This document shows positions 1 through 6,132 of a stretch of 8,072 nucleotides of DNA, piece after piece. How positions within the stretch are numbered: position 1 is the first letter of the stretch; each line of letters opens with the position of its first letter. Location of the stretch: assembly GCA_030618905.1 (NCBI GenBank), contig JAUXCL010000104.1:1-8072 (forward strand), read 5' to 3'. Source of the stretch: Bacteroidales bacterium (lineage in GTDB: Bacteria > Bacteroidota > Bacteroidia > Bacteroidales > B18-G4). Under the pieces are notes generated by a model, which saw only the letters and a list, made by a program, of their open reading frames with translations, did not search any database and was not told the DNA's origin. The translations under genes were made by a program, and so were the position numbers.

Positions 1-22
1 TCGTTTTGACAGCTTGTTCCAT
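1..22 (-). CDS. Possible start of a downstream gene, cut by the window edge
   Basis: Two bases after the glycosyltransferase stop codon, the minus strand has an ATG followed by seven open codons (MEQAVKT) before the window ends. The tight spacing would fit a third gene in the dapD-glycosyltransferase operon. Seven codons are too few to recognise a family, and the ATG could be chance. Confidence 0.35.
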
Positions 23-24
23 CT

Positions 25-1011
25 TTAAATTCGCTTCAGTAATTCGTTCTTATCTATAGTCAGTGCACAATCAAAATGTTTTTTCGGGCATTGATCCCAT
101 CCATGCAAACCGCAGGGTTTGCAGTCCAGTTCTTTTCTTGTTTCAAGCACAACTGCATCATCCGATAACGGTCCAAAGCCAAATTCCGGTACAGTGGAGC
201 AAAACAACACCGTCACCGGTGCATTCATTGCTGATGCGATGTGCTGTGGAGCAGAATCATTCACAAAGTTCATTCCTGCATCTTTCATCAAAGCAGCAGT
301 TTCCAACAAGGACAATTTCCCTGCCAGGTTAAGGCAATTAGGGTGCTTTGCGTCTTTGATTATGGTTTCGCACATCGGCTTATCCTGTGCTGATCCAAGG
401 AAGTAAATATACAATCCAGGATCAATATCTGCAACAAATTCTGTCCATTTTGACTCAGGGTATTGCTTGGTATACCATAAAGATGCCGGGGCTATAGTGA
501 TGTAACGATGTGTTTTATATGTTGATGTTGCCGCATAATCCTGCTGAGAAGGATAAAGCCTCACGGGTGCAGGTTCATCATCAGTAATATTCCTGATCAG
601 TTCATGATTGCGCTCAACTTCATGTTTATTATTCTTTCTGATTCTATGTTTAACCTTCCTGGTAAAAAACAGGGAAAAGGGATTTTTATTGAATCCAACC
701 TTGCAATGAGCACCGGAAAAAGTGGTAATAAAACCTGTAGTAGCATATCGTTGTACATTGATCACACAATCATAGTGACTGGCCCTGATTTGTTTGAGGA
801 TGGTTCTGAGATTCCGGTATTTCTTATTCGTTTTATCCCAGATGATCAATTGATGAATAAAGGGATGCCCTTTCAGCAATCCATCCACACCATTTTTCAG
901 GAGAAAATCTATCCTGGCTTCGGGAAAGTATTGATGAAGTTTCTCAAGCAGGGATGTTGCCAGGATGGCATCCCCGATGGAAGCAGTTTGTATGATAAGA
1001 AAATTCTTCAT
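25..1011 (-). CDS. Glycosyltransferase family 9 (heptosyltransferase-like)
   Basis: The 328-residue product has the layout of GT9 enzymes of the GT-B fold, which move a sugar from a nucleotide donor onto a lipopolysaccharide core or similar envelope glycan at the inner face of the cytoplasmic membrane. The N-terminal loop TASIGDAIL (residues 9-17) carries the aspartate (D14) that lines up with the catalytic Asp of WaaC. The C-terminal half has the donor-site segment APASLWYTK (174-182) and the family signature NDSAPQHIA (251-259). Near the end, four cysteines (297, 300, 308, 315) form the C-x2-C...C-P...C pattern common in this family. Length is normal and there is no signal peptide. It lies 25 bases behind dapD on the same strand, probably cotranscribed. 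On the minus strand GGAGGG directly abuts the ATG, closer than an ordinary ribosome binding site. Donor and acceptor cannot be told from sequence; heptose is only the family default. Confidence 0.9.
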   Translation of the reverse strand: MKNFLIIQTASIGDAILATSLLEKLHQYFPEARIDFLLKNGVDGLLKGHPFIHQLIIWDKTNKKYRNLRTILKQIRASHYDCVINVQRYATTGFITTFSGAHCKVGFNKNPFSLFFTRKVKHRIRKNNKHEVERNHELIRNITDDEPAPVRLYPSQQDYAATSTYKTHRYITIAPASLWYTKQYPESKWTEFVADIDPGLYIYFLGSAQDKPMCETIIKDAKHPNCLNLAGKLSLLETAALMKDAGMNFVNDSAPQHIASAMNAPVTVLFCSTVPEFGFGPLSDDAVVLETRKELDCKPCGLHGWDQCPKKHFDCALTIDKNELLKRI

Positions 1012-1036
1012 CCCTCCGGTTGATCATTGAGATTTA

Positions 1037-1855
1037 TTATACAGACATATCATATTCCCGTAAAGCATCGTTCAGAGAAGTCTTCAAATTCGTTGATTGT
1101 TTTCGTTGTCCAATGATCAGGGCACATGGGACCTGGTATTTACCGGCAGGAAATGATTTGGAATATGAACCCGGTATAACAACAGACCTTGGAGGGACAA
1201 TGCCTTTCAGCGTCCTGGGCTGATCACCTGTAACATCAATAATTTTAGTTGATTTCGTGATCACCACATTGGCCCCCAAAACCGCTTCTTCTTCAATCCT
1301 GACCCCTTCAACAATGATGCACCTTGAACCTACAAAGCAGTTATCTTCGATAATCACCGGAGATGCCTGTACAGGTTCTAAAACACCGCCTATTCCTACG
1401 CCACCACTCAGGTGCACCGATTTACCGATCTGTGCACAGGATCCAACTGTAGCCCAGGTATCCACCATTGTCCCGCTATCCACATATGCACCGATATTGA
1501 TATAGGATGGCATCATGATGACACCACTGGCCACATACGAACCATACCTTGCAACCGCGTGGGGTACTACACGAACGCCAAGCTGGTCATACCCTTTTTT
1601 CAAATCAATTTTATCATGAAATTCCAATGGGCCAGCTGTACTTAATTCCATTTTTCGAATAGGGAAATACATGATCACCGCCTTCTTGACCCACTCATTG
1701 ACTATCCACTGCCCTTCAGCCTTTTCAGCGACCCTGAGCAATCCTTTGTCAAGCTGATCCACAACTTTTTCAATGGCATCCCTGGTTTCCTGATCTTGCA
1801 TTAAGCTCTTGTCTTCCCAGGCACTATCAATAATTTTCTTTATTTTTAACAGCAT
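1037..1855 (-). CDS. dapD: 2,3,4,5-tetrahydropyridine-2,6-dicarboxylate N-succinyltransferase
   Basis: DapD transfers the succinyl group of succinyl-CoA to tetrahydrodipicolinate in the succinylase branch of lysine and meso-diaminopimelate synthesis; it is a cytoplasmic trimer. The 272-residue length is standard. An N-terminal helical domain (about 1-95) is followed by a left-handed beta-helix (about 100-230) built of hexapeptide repeats, visible as strings such as YINIGAYVDSGT (118-129) and VIIEDNCFVGSRCIIVEGV (167-185). The segments MVDTWATVGSCAQIG (130-144) and LSGGVGIGGVLEPVQ (149-163) are hallmarks of DapD as opposed to other hexapeptide acyltransferases. The C-terminus (about 231-272) forms the cap strand. 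The start MLLKIKKIIDSAWED fits the family; the leader is AT-rich with no Shine-Dalgarno. It is transcribed away from ruvX from a promoter in the shared intergenic region, and the glycosyltransferase gene follows. Confidence 0.96.
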   Translation of the reverse strand: MLLKIKKIIDSAWEDKSLMQDQETRDAIEKVVDQLDKGLLRVAEKAEGQWIVNEWVKKAVIMYFPIRKMELSTAGPLEFHDKIDLKKGYDQLGVRVVPHAVARYGSYVASGVIMMPSYINIGAYVDSGTMVDTWATVGSCAQIGKSVHLSGGVGIGGVLEPVQASPVIIEDNCFVGSRCIIVEGVRIEEEAVLGANVVITKSTKIIDVTGDQPRTLKGIVPPRSVVIPGSYSKSFPAGKYQVPCALIIGQRKQSTNLKTSLNDALREYDMSV

Positions 1856-1872
1856 AGAAAGGATTTATTATT

Positions 1873-1905
1873 CAAAATTAACCAAATTTTTCGCTGGAAT
1901 TCGAA
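1873..1905 (-). promoter_or_regulatory. Bacteroidota-type promoter for dapD
   Basis: On the minus strand TAATTTTG (1880 down to 1873) matches the -7 consensus TAnnTTTG exactly. The -33 element is TTCG (1905 down to 1902), one mismatch from TTTG, with a 21-base spacer. Transcription would start about 3-7 bases downstream, giving a leader of some 10-17 nt before the dapD ATG. Its upstream half overlaps the ruvX promoter on the other strand. Confidence 0.6.
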
Positions 1906-1921
1906 CTTCTTTATAATTTTG
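1890..1921 (+). promoter_or_regulatory. Bacteroidota-type promoter for the ruvX-def-lipoprotein operon
   Basis: TAATTTTG (1914-1921) fits the -7 consensus TAnnTTTG exactly, and TTCG (1890-1893), one mismatch from TTTG, sits 20 bases upstream as the -33 element. Transcription would begin around 1925-1928, leaving a leader of roughly 22-25 nt before the ruvX ATG at 1950. It shares bases 1890-1905 with the oppositely directed dapD promoter. Confidence 0.6.
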
Positions 1922-1949
1922 TTGTTCCAAAATAAGATCAATCAGATAG

Positions 1950-2363
1950 ATGGGAAGAATACTGGCTATTGATTACGGACAGAAAAGAGTTGGGCTCGCA
2001 GTTACGGATGAGTTACAGATGATAGCCAATGCACTGGAAACTGTTCCGGCAAGAGAGGCCATTGCATATTTACAAAAATACATTGCCGCTGAAAATGTTG
2101 AAACCATTGTGGTAGGGGAGCCCAAACAAAAAGACAATACAGCATCACCTTCGGCAGTATGGATTGATCCTTTTGTAAAAAAAATAAAAAAGTTATTCCC
2201 CGACATCACAATTGAACGCTATGATGAACGTTTTACATCCAAAATGGCCTTTCAAACTATGATAGATTCGGGCATCAGCAAAAAAAACAGACGAGATAAA
2301 AGCCTGATTGACAAGATCAGTGCAACCATAATTTTACAATCTTATCTTGAATCAAAAAGTTAA
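1950..2363 (+). CDS. ruvX: RuvX/YqgF family RNase H-fold nuclease (putative Holliday junction resolvase)
   Basis: The 137-residue product is a complete YqgF/RuvX protein. Members are cytoplasmic RNase H-fold nucleases, annotated as putative Holliday junction resolvases and linked in E. coli to 16S rRNA 5' end maturation. The first strand holds ILAIDYGQKRVGLAVTD (4-20) with the first catalytic aspartate D8. IVVGEPKQ (53-60) is the central strand and loop. YDERFTS (91-97) carries the conserved glutamate E93, and DKISATIILQSYL (121-133) the last acidic residue D121. All expected acidic active-site positions are therefore present. Usually the second motif reads VVGLP; here it is VVGEP, a common Bacteroidota form to my knowledge. 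The ATG at 1950 gives the canonical start; no clear Shine-Dalgarno is visible. It is the first gene of an operon, with def 17 bases downstream. Confidence 0.94.
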   Translation: MGRILAIDYGQKRVGLAVTDELQMIANALETVPAREAIAYLQKYIAAENVETIVVGEPKQKDNTASPSAVWIDPFVKKIKKLFPDITIERYDERFTSKMAFQTMIDSGISKKNRRDKSLIDKISATIILQSYLESKS

Positions 2364-2380
2364 ACATCAAGGACATTGTT

Positions 2381-2968
2381 ATGAGTAAAATGCTGCCCAT
2401 TGTAGCCTACGGACATCCGAACCTGAGAAAGATATCAACCGACATTGATAAAGATTACCCGGAACTGGATCAAATGATAGCGGATATGTTTGAAACCATG
2501 TATACATCTGTTGGCGTTGGCCTGGCAGCTCCACAAGTCAACAAGTCAATACGTTTATTTATCATGGATACAAGTCCATATGCCGAAGACCATCCCGAAG
2601 CCAGGAATTTCAAAAAAGTGTTTATCAACCCGGAAATTATTGAAGAAACCGGTGATGAATGGATGTTTAATGAAGGCTGCCTGAGCATCCCACATATTCG
2701 CGAAGATATTCACCGGAAAGAGATTGTCAGAATTCAATATTATGATCAGGATTTTAATTTTCACGATGAAGAATTCAGCGGGGTGATAGGCCGGGTCATC
2801 CAGCACGAATATGATCACCTTGAAGGCATTCTTTTTGTTGACAAAGTAAGTACCTTAAGGAAAACACTGCTGAGAAGAAAACTCAATGACATTTCCAAAG
2901 GTAATATTGATATATCCTACAAAATGATTTTTCCAGTACAGAAAAAAAAGTCTGCTATTAACCATTAA
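2381..2968 (+). CDS. def: Peptide deformylase
   Basis: This cytoplasmic metalloenzyme removes the formyl group from the initiator methionine of nascent chains at the ribosome. All three family motifs are intact in the 195-residue product: GVGLAAPQ (45-52, motif GxGxAAxQ, with Q52 in the active site), EGCLS (98-102, metal ligand C100), and QHEYDHLEG (141-149, metal ligands H142 and H146, catalytic E143). Length and the start MSKMLPIVAYGHPNLRK are typical. The C-terminus past about residue 160 (STLRKTLLRRKL and a lysine-rich tail) is the usual Bacteroidota extension. The gene lies 17 bases behind ruvX and 22 bases ahead of the lipoprotein gene, so a single transcript from the promoter at 1890-1921 is likely. 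A weak AAGGAC lies about 10 bases upstream of the ATG. Confidence 0.97.
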   Translation: MSKMLPIVAYGHPNLRKISTDIDKDYPELDQMIADMFETMYTSVGVGLAAPQVNKSIRLFIMDTSPYAEDHPEARNFKKVFINPEIIEETGDEWMFNEGCLSIPHIREDIHRKEIVRIQYYDQDFNFHDEEFSGVIGRVIQHEYDHLEGILFVDKVSTLRKTLLRRKLNDISKGNIDISYKMIFPVQKKKSAINH

Positions 2969-2990
2969 ACCAAACAAATATTTTAACCAT

Positions 2991-3527
2991 ATGAAAACTT
3001 TAAAGATTTTCGCCATTTTTATGCTCAGTGGAGCTATTTTATTTTCTTGCGGCACTTCAAAAAAAGATGATGTTGAAAAGATCACAGCTCTTGAGAACAC
3101 TTTATTTTCGGATGATGGCAATATGAGTAATATGCAAAAAGCCATGGCGCTTACTGATGAATACATTTATTTTGCCGATCAGCACCCACAAGATTCCATG
3201 GCACCTGAATACTTATTTAAGGCAGCTGATATTGCCATGAATGTAAACAAAGGAGAGTTGGCCGTGAATCTGTATGACAGGATCCTTACCAATTACCCTG
3301 AATTCCGGAAAGCTCCTGAGTGCCTGTTCCTGAAAGCATATGTTTATGAGAACAATCTGGGAGACCTTGAGAAGGCCGAAATATACTACCAGGAATTCAT
3401 CGATAAATACCCGGACAATGATTTCGCAGATGATGCAGAGATATCCATTCAAAATTTGGGGAAAAGCCCCGAAGAACTTATCAGGGAGTTTGAAGAAAAA
3501 ATGAAAGCACAGGAAAATGCGCAGTAA
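2991..3527 (+). CDS. Small TPR-containing lipoprotein
   Basis: The 178-residue product begins with a lipoprotein signal peptide: MKTLK, a hydrophobic stretch to residue 19, and the lipobox LFSC with the lipidated cysteine at C20. The mature part starts GTSKKDD. Residues about 68-150 contain two or more helix pairs of the tetratricopeptide/BamD-YbgF type: one around PEYLFKAADIAMNVNKGELAVNLYDRIL, the next around APECLFLKAYVYENNLGDLEKAEIYYQEFIDKYP, each ending in the typical YP turn. A charged helix (SPEELIREFEEKMKAQ, 159-174) closes the chain. These TPRs usually bind protein partners, so an adaptor role in the cell envelope is plausible, but no specific function can be assigned. It is the last gene of the ruvX-def operon; its leader is AT-rich without Shine-Dalgarno. 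Its stop codon lies 22 bases from the end of rny, which runs toward it. Confidence 0.85.
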   Translation: MKTLKIFAIFMLSGAILFSCGTSKKDDVEKITALENTLFSDDGNMSNMQKAMALTDEYIYFADQHPQDSMAPEYLFKAADIAMNVNKGELAVNLYDRILTNYPEFRKAPECLFLKAYVYENNLGDLEKAEIYYQEFIDKYPDNDFADDAEISIQNLGKSPEELIREFEEKMKAQENAQ

Positions 3528-3530
3528 TTA

Positions 3531-3543
3531 GTCCTTTAAGGAC
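3531..3543. repeat. Short inverted repeat between converging lipoprotein gene and rny
   Basis: GTCCTTTAAGGAC is a 13-base near-palindrome (arms GTCCTT and AAGGAC) filling the middle of the 22-base gap between the converging stop codons. It could form a small hairpin in either transcript. No T run follows it on either strand, so it is a poor candidate for a classical intrinsic terminator. Confidence 0.4.
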
Positions 3544-3549
3544 ATTACA

Positions 3550-5094
3550 TTATTTCGCAAAGTTGATAGCCCTGGTTTCCCTGATCACAGTAATTTTTAT
3601 CTGGCCGGGATAGGTCATTTCGTCCTGGATCTTCCTGGAAAGATCATAGGAGATCTGGTTGGCTTCAATATCTGTAACTTTTTCCGCACCAACGATCACG
3701 CGTAACTCTCTACCTGCCTGGATAGCATATGTTTTGACAACTCCGGGATAGTTCAATGCCAATTCCTCAAGCTTGTTAAGACGTTGTATATAAGCTTCGG
3801 CAACTTCTCTTCTGGCACCCGGACGTGCTCCGGAGATGGCATCGCAAACCTGGACTATAGGTGCAATCAAAGATTCCATCTCAATTTCGTCGTGATGGGC
3901 GCCTATGGCATTGCAAATCTCAGGCTTCTCTTTATATTTCTCGGCCATTTTCATCCCCAGGACAGCATGGGGTGATTCCGGTTCATTATCAGGCACTTTC
4001 CCAATATCATGAAGCAGACCGGCACGTTTCGCTTTTTTAGGATTCAGTCCAATTTCAGATGCCATGGTGGCGCATAAGTTAGCCACTTCAATGGAGTGAT
4101 GCAGCAGGTTCTGACCATAGGAAGAACGGTATCTCATTCTACCGATCATCCGGATCAGTTCATGGTGCATATTGTGAATACCAAGGTCAATGACCGTGCG
4201 TTTTCCTATTTCAATAATCTCCTGCTCGATTTGCTTCTTGGTCTTGGCTACCACTTCTTCAATACGGGCCGGATGGATACGGCCATCGGTAACCAGCTTA
4301 TGGAGGGAAAGCCTGGCAACTTCACGGCGTACAGGGTCAAAACCGGATAAGATAATGGCTTCAGGTGAATCATCAATGATGATCTCAATACCGGTCAATG
4401 CCTCAAGGGTTCTGATATTTCGCCCTTCACGGCCAATGATGCGGCCTTTGATCTCATCATTATCAATATTAAACACAGAAACCGTATTTTCGATAGCATG
4501 TTCCGTTGCCGTACGCTGAATGGTTTCGATAACGATCTTTTTAGCTTCGCTATGTGCTGACATCTTGGCTTCCTCAACGATATCACGGATAAAAACCTGT
4601 GCTTCAGACTTCGCTTCTTCCTTAAGGGTTTCTATCAGTTGGTTCTTGGCTTCAGCTGCAGAAAGGTCGGAGATAGTTTCCAGTTGTTCAACCTGTTGCT
4701 TATGTAACTTTTCAATATCAACCTGTCTCTTGTTGAGCAGCTCAAGTTGATTGGTCAGGTTTTCTTTTATGGTATCGACCTCTTTTTGTTTCCGTTGAGA
4801 TTCTTCAAGCTTCTGTGAGAAATTTACTTCACGCTGTTTTAGTCTGTTCTCACTTTTCTGTACTTCACTGTTTCGTTCATTGATGACCTTTTCATGCTCA
4901 GCTTTCAATTGCAAAAATTTCTCTTTTGCCTGTAGAATTTTATCTTTCTTGATGACCTCAGCTTTCTCTTGCGCTTCTTTGAGTATTGTTTCACTCTTCC
5001 GCTCAATGGCTTTTCGCAAAAAAGTACTTGCGATCAATCCACCAATAAATAAAGAGCTAATGCCAACAATAACAATGGTTAGTATTTCTGACAT
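3550..5094 (-). CDS. rny: Ribonuclease Y, membrane-anchored endoribonuclease
   Basis: RNase Y starts mRNA decay by endonucleolytic cleavage at the inner membrane surface. The 514-residue product has the full domain order. A single N-terminal membrane helix spans about residues 3-25. A long, charged coiled coil rich in Lys, Glu and Gln covers about 28-200. The KH RNA-binding domain (about 207-270) has its GxxG loop in RIIGREGRNIR (218-228). The HD phosphodiesterase domain includes LLHHSIEVANL (330-340) and the metal-binding pair H362-D363 in AGLLHDIGK. The C-terminal domain ends with TYPGQIKITVIRETRAINFAK, which is conserved in the family. Length is normal. On the minus strand AGGAAG lies immediately ahead of the ATG. 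It is downstream of the 6S-like RNA and zapA on the same strand; no consensus promoter was found in the 60 bases after the RNA terminator, so read-through is possible. Confidence 0.97.
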   Translation of the reverse strand: MSEILTIVIVGISSLFIGGLIASTFLRKAIERKSETILKEAQEKAEVIKKDKILQAKEKFLQLKAEHEKVINERNSEVQKSENRLKQREVNFSQKLEESQRKQKEVDTIKENLTNQLELLNKRQVDIEKLHKQQVEQLETISDLSAAEAKNQLIETLKEEAKSEAQVFIRDIVEEAKMSAHSEAKKIVIETIQRTATEHAIENTVSVFNIDNDEIKGRIIGREGRNIRTLEALTGIEIIIDDSPEAIILSGFDPVRREVARLSLHKLVTDGRIHPARIEEVVAKTKKQIEQEIIEIGKRTVIDLGIHNMHHELIRMIGRMRYRSSYGQNLLHHSIEVANLCATMASEIGLNPKKAKRAGLLHDIGKVPDNEPESPHAVLGMKMAEKYKEKPEICNAIGAHHDEIEMESLIAPIVQVCDAISGARPGARREVAEAYIQRLNKLEELALNYPGVVKTYAIQAGRELRVIVGAEKVTDIEANQISYDLSRKIQDEMTYPGQIKITVIRETRAINFAK

Positions 5095-5159
5095 CTTCCT
5101 GGTTTTTTAGTTAAACACATCAATCAATAATCGCTAACAACAAGGTGTTTAATGGCAAT

Positions 5160-5178
5160 AAAAAAAACCCGCATTAAC
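5160..5178 (-). terminator. 3' closing-stem strand plus U tract ending the 6S-like RNA
   Basis: On the minus strand, GTTAATGCGGGT (5178-5167) runs straight into eight T residues (5167-5160), the form of an intrinsic terminator. Its pairing partner is unusual: not an adjacent arm but the perfect complement about 170 bases upstream (5359-5348), so the helix also closes the whole RNA. How efficiently it stops polymerase is unknown; part of the transcription may continue into rny. Confidence 0.5.
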
Positions 5179-5360
5179 TTGGGAGTTTTGAATAAACCCC
5201 AGATGACATGGATAGGGTTGCCAAGTCGTTCAGACTTCCAATGAGCACCTCCAGGGTGCTATCCTGGCATGCCAGGAGCAAGGCCTGTCCTACCGGCTTA
5301 TGAGCTTAACCCTAAATTGAATAATGTTGAGCTTATAAACTGCTTTTGTTAATGCGGGTA
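5160..5360 (-). ncRNA. ssrS: Structured RNA of about 200 nt, probable 6S RNA
   Basis: 6S RNA mimics an open promoter and binds the housekeeping RNA polymerase holoenzyme. This stretch lies four bases after the zapA stop codon; ssrS is also directly downstream of zapA in Proteobacteria. There is no convincing ORF. RNA nt 2-13 and 183-194 form a perfect 12-bp terminal helix, with U residues after it. Inside it, AGUUU (20-24) can pair with AAACU (173-177). Then come open strands on both sides, about 25-46 and 149-172, like a central bubble. UAGGGUU (47-53) pairs perfectly with AACCCUA (142-148) to start the apical arm. The arm holds a 16-nt palindrome (5262-5277) and small hairpins at 5244-5260 and 5223-5237. 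A hairpin at 5181-5200 on the 3' bubble strand competes with the AGUUU pairing, as in 6S refolding. No covariance test was possible; another structured RNA cannot be excluded. No clean promoter is visible, so it may be processed from the zapA transcript. Confidence 0.65.
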
Positions 5361-5364
5361 AATC

Positions 5365-5685
5365 TTAAATATCTTTCAAAGAACTGGTGTCGGTAATTTT
5401 ACTAAGTTGATCCGTCAGTATGCCATCAATTTCTTTCAGTTTTGCAGCAAGATTATTATCCAATCCATCAAAGGATCCCTCCGTTTTTATAGAATTGGTT
5501 GCAAATTGTATTGCAATCATGGATAATAGATCCTGCATATCATTAAAGGCATATTTCTCAGCGTATTGTTTTATTTTTTCATTAATTAATTTTGCTGCTT
5601 TCCTCACTGCTTCCTCCTCTTCCGGATCTATAGTCATTCTGTATGATCGCTCGGCGATTTTTACAGATATCGAAAATTTTTCCAT
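5365..5685 (-). CDS. zapA: Cell division protein ZapA
   Basis: ZapA binds FtsZ and bundles its protofilaments at mid-cell. The 106-residue product has the family architecture. An N-terminal globular head (about 1-50) contains ISVKIAERSYRMTIDPEEEEAVRKAAKLINEKI, including the Y/R-M-x(2-3)-D/P-E-E-E pattern of the family. A long helix (about 50-95) follows, starting DMQDLLSMIAIQFA and ending in a leucine-spaced coiled-coil tail. The start at 5685 fits the alignment. An in-frame stop lies just upstream, and the strong-looking GGGGAG on the minus strand is about 18 bases from the ATG, too far for a normal Shine-Dalgarno; it overlaps the stop codon of the preceding gene. The coiled-coil gene lies 23 bases upstream, and the 6S-like RNA begins about four bases after the stop codon. 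Confidence 0.93.
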   Translation of the reverse strand: MEKFSISVKIAERSYRMTIDPEEEEAVRKAAKLINEKIKQYAEKYAFNDMQDLLSMIAIQFATNSIKTEGSFDGLDNNLAAKLKEIDGILTDQLSKITDTSSLKDI

Positions 5686-5708
5686 CTCTTATAATTTGTA
5701 CATCTCCC

Positions 5709-5996
5709 CTACTTACTTAATAATCCAACACATTTGTCAATTTCCCGCAACACTTCATTTATTTTTTTCTTTGCTTCCGCAGCTTCCTTGTTGTTAGTTA
5801 ATTGCTTTGCTAATTTTATATTTATAATTCTCTTTTCTAATTCTTCAATTTTAAGTGACTGGTTTTCGAGAACCTGATTCAATTCATCATTCTTTTTTAC
5901 TAAGCTTTCGTTTTCGGTTTTCAGTTTCTCATACAATCCAATGAGTTCAGTTACTTTTTGCTCGATAAGCAAAACGTACTCCTCGGATTGCTTCAT
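5709..5996 (-). CDS. Small coiled-coil protein, ZapB-like partner of ZapA
   Basis: The 95-residue product is almost entirely one predicted coiled coil: Leu, Ile and Val recur with heptad spacing through KVTELIGLYEKLKTENESL (14-32) and ENQSLKIEELEKRI (44-57), with many Lys, Glu and Asn residues. There is no signal peptide or membrane helix. The C-terminus (AAEAKKKINEVLREIDKCVGLLSK) resembles the conserved end I recall in small Bacteroidota proteins encoded just ahead of zapA. Size, composition and the position 23 bases upstream of zapA suggest a ZapB-like division factor bridging ZapA. This is inference: coiled coils of this type cannot be assigned to a family with certainty by eye. It is the first gene of the operon, preceded by a consensus promoter and a leader of about 25 nt without Shine-Dalgarno. 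Confidence 0.8.
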   Translation of the reverse strand: MKQSEEYVLLIEQKVTELIGLYEKLKTENESLVKKNDELNQVLENQSLKIEELEKRIINIKLAKQLTNNKEAAEAKKKINEVLREIDKCVGLLSK

Positions 5997-6028
5997 ATTA
6001 ATTCAATATAAATTTAATACTCTCTTTA

Positions 6029-6059
6029 CAAAAATACAAATTTTAGGGTGAAAAACAAA
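6029..6059 (-). promoter_or_regulatory. Consensus Bacteroidota promoter for the coiled-coil-zapA operon
   Basis: On the minus strand TTTG (6059-6056) and TATTTTTG (6036-6029) match both elements of the TTTG / TAnnTTTG consensus with no mismatch, and the spacer is 19 bases, as expected for this sigma factor type. The start of transcription would fall near 6022-6026, about 26-30 bases ahead of the coiled-coil gene ATG at 5996. Confidence 0.8.
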
Positions 6060-6132
6060 TCTTTTATGGCACATTCTCATCCAAAAGGTATAAAGTAATA
6101 GAGGGGTATGAACTTAACAAGCAAAATAGATT

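Noticed and set aside
604..1023. 139-residue plus-strand ORF
   Set aside because: It lies wholly antisense to the well-supported glycosyltransferase gene, has no recognisable motif, and low-complexity features of a shadow frame.
4190..4519. 109-residue plus-strand ORF opposite rny
   Set aside because: Antisense to the conserved KH and HD coding region of rny; serine and isoleucine-rich composition is what the reverse frame of that gene would give.
5262..5277. 16-base perfect palindrome as an operator or mobile-element end
   Set aside because: It sits inside the apical arm of the structured RNA, where it is explained as a hairpin; no second copy or target duplication was seen.
5160..5360. 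SRP RNA, tmRNA or RNase P RNA
   Set aside because: The conserved SRP tetraloop region, the tmRNA tRNA-like ends and tag, and the RNase P GAGGAAAGUCC-type core are all absent.
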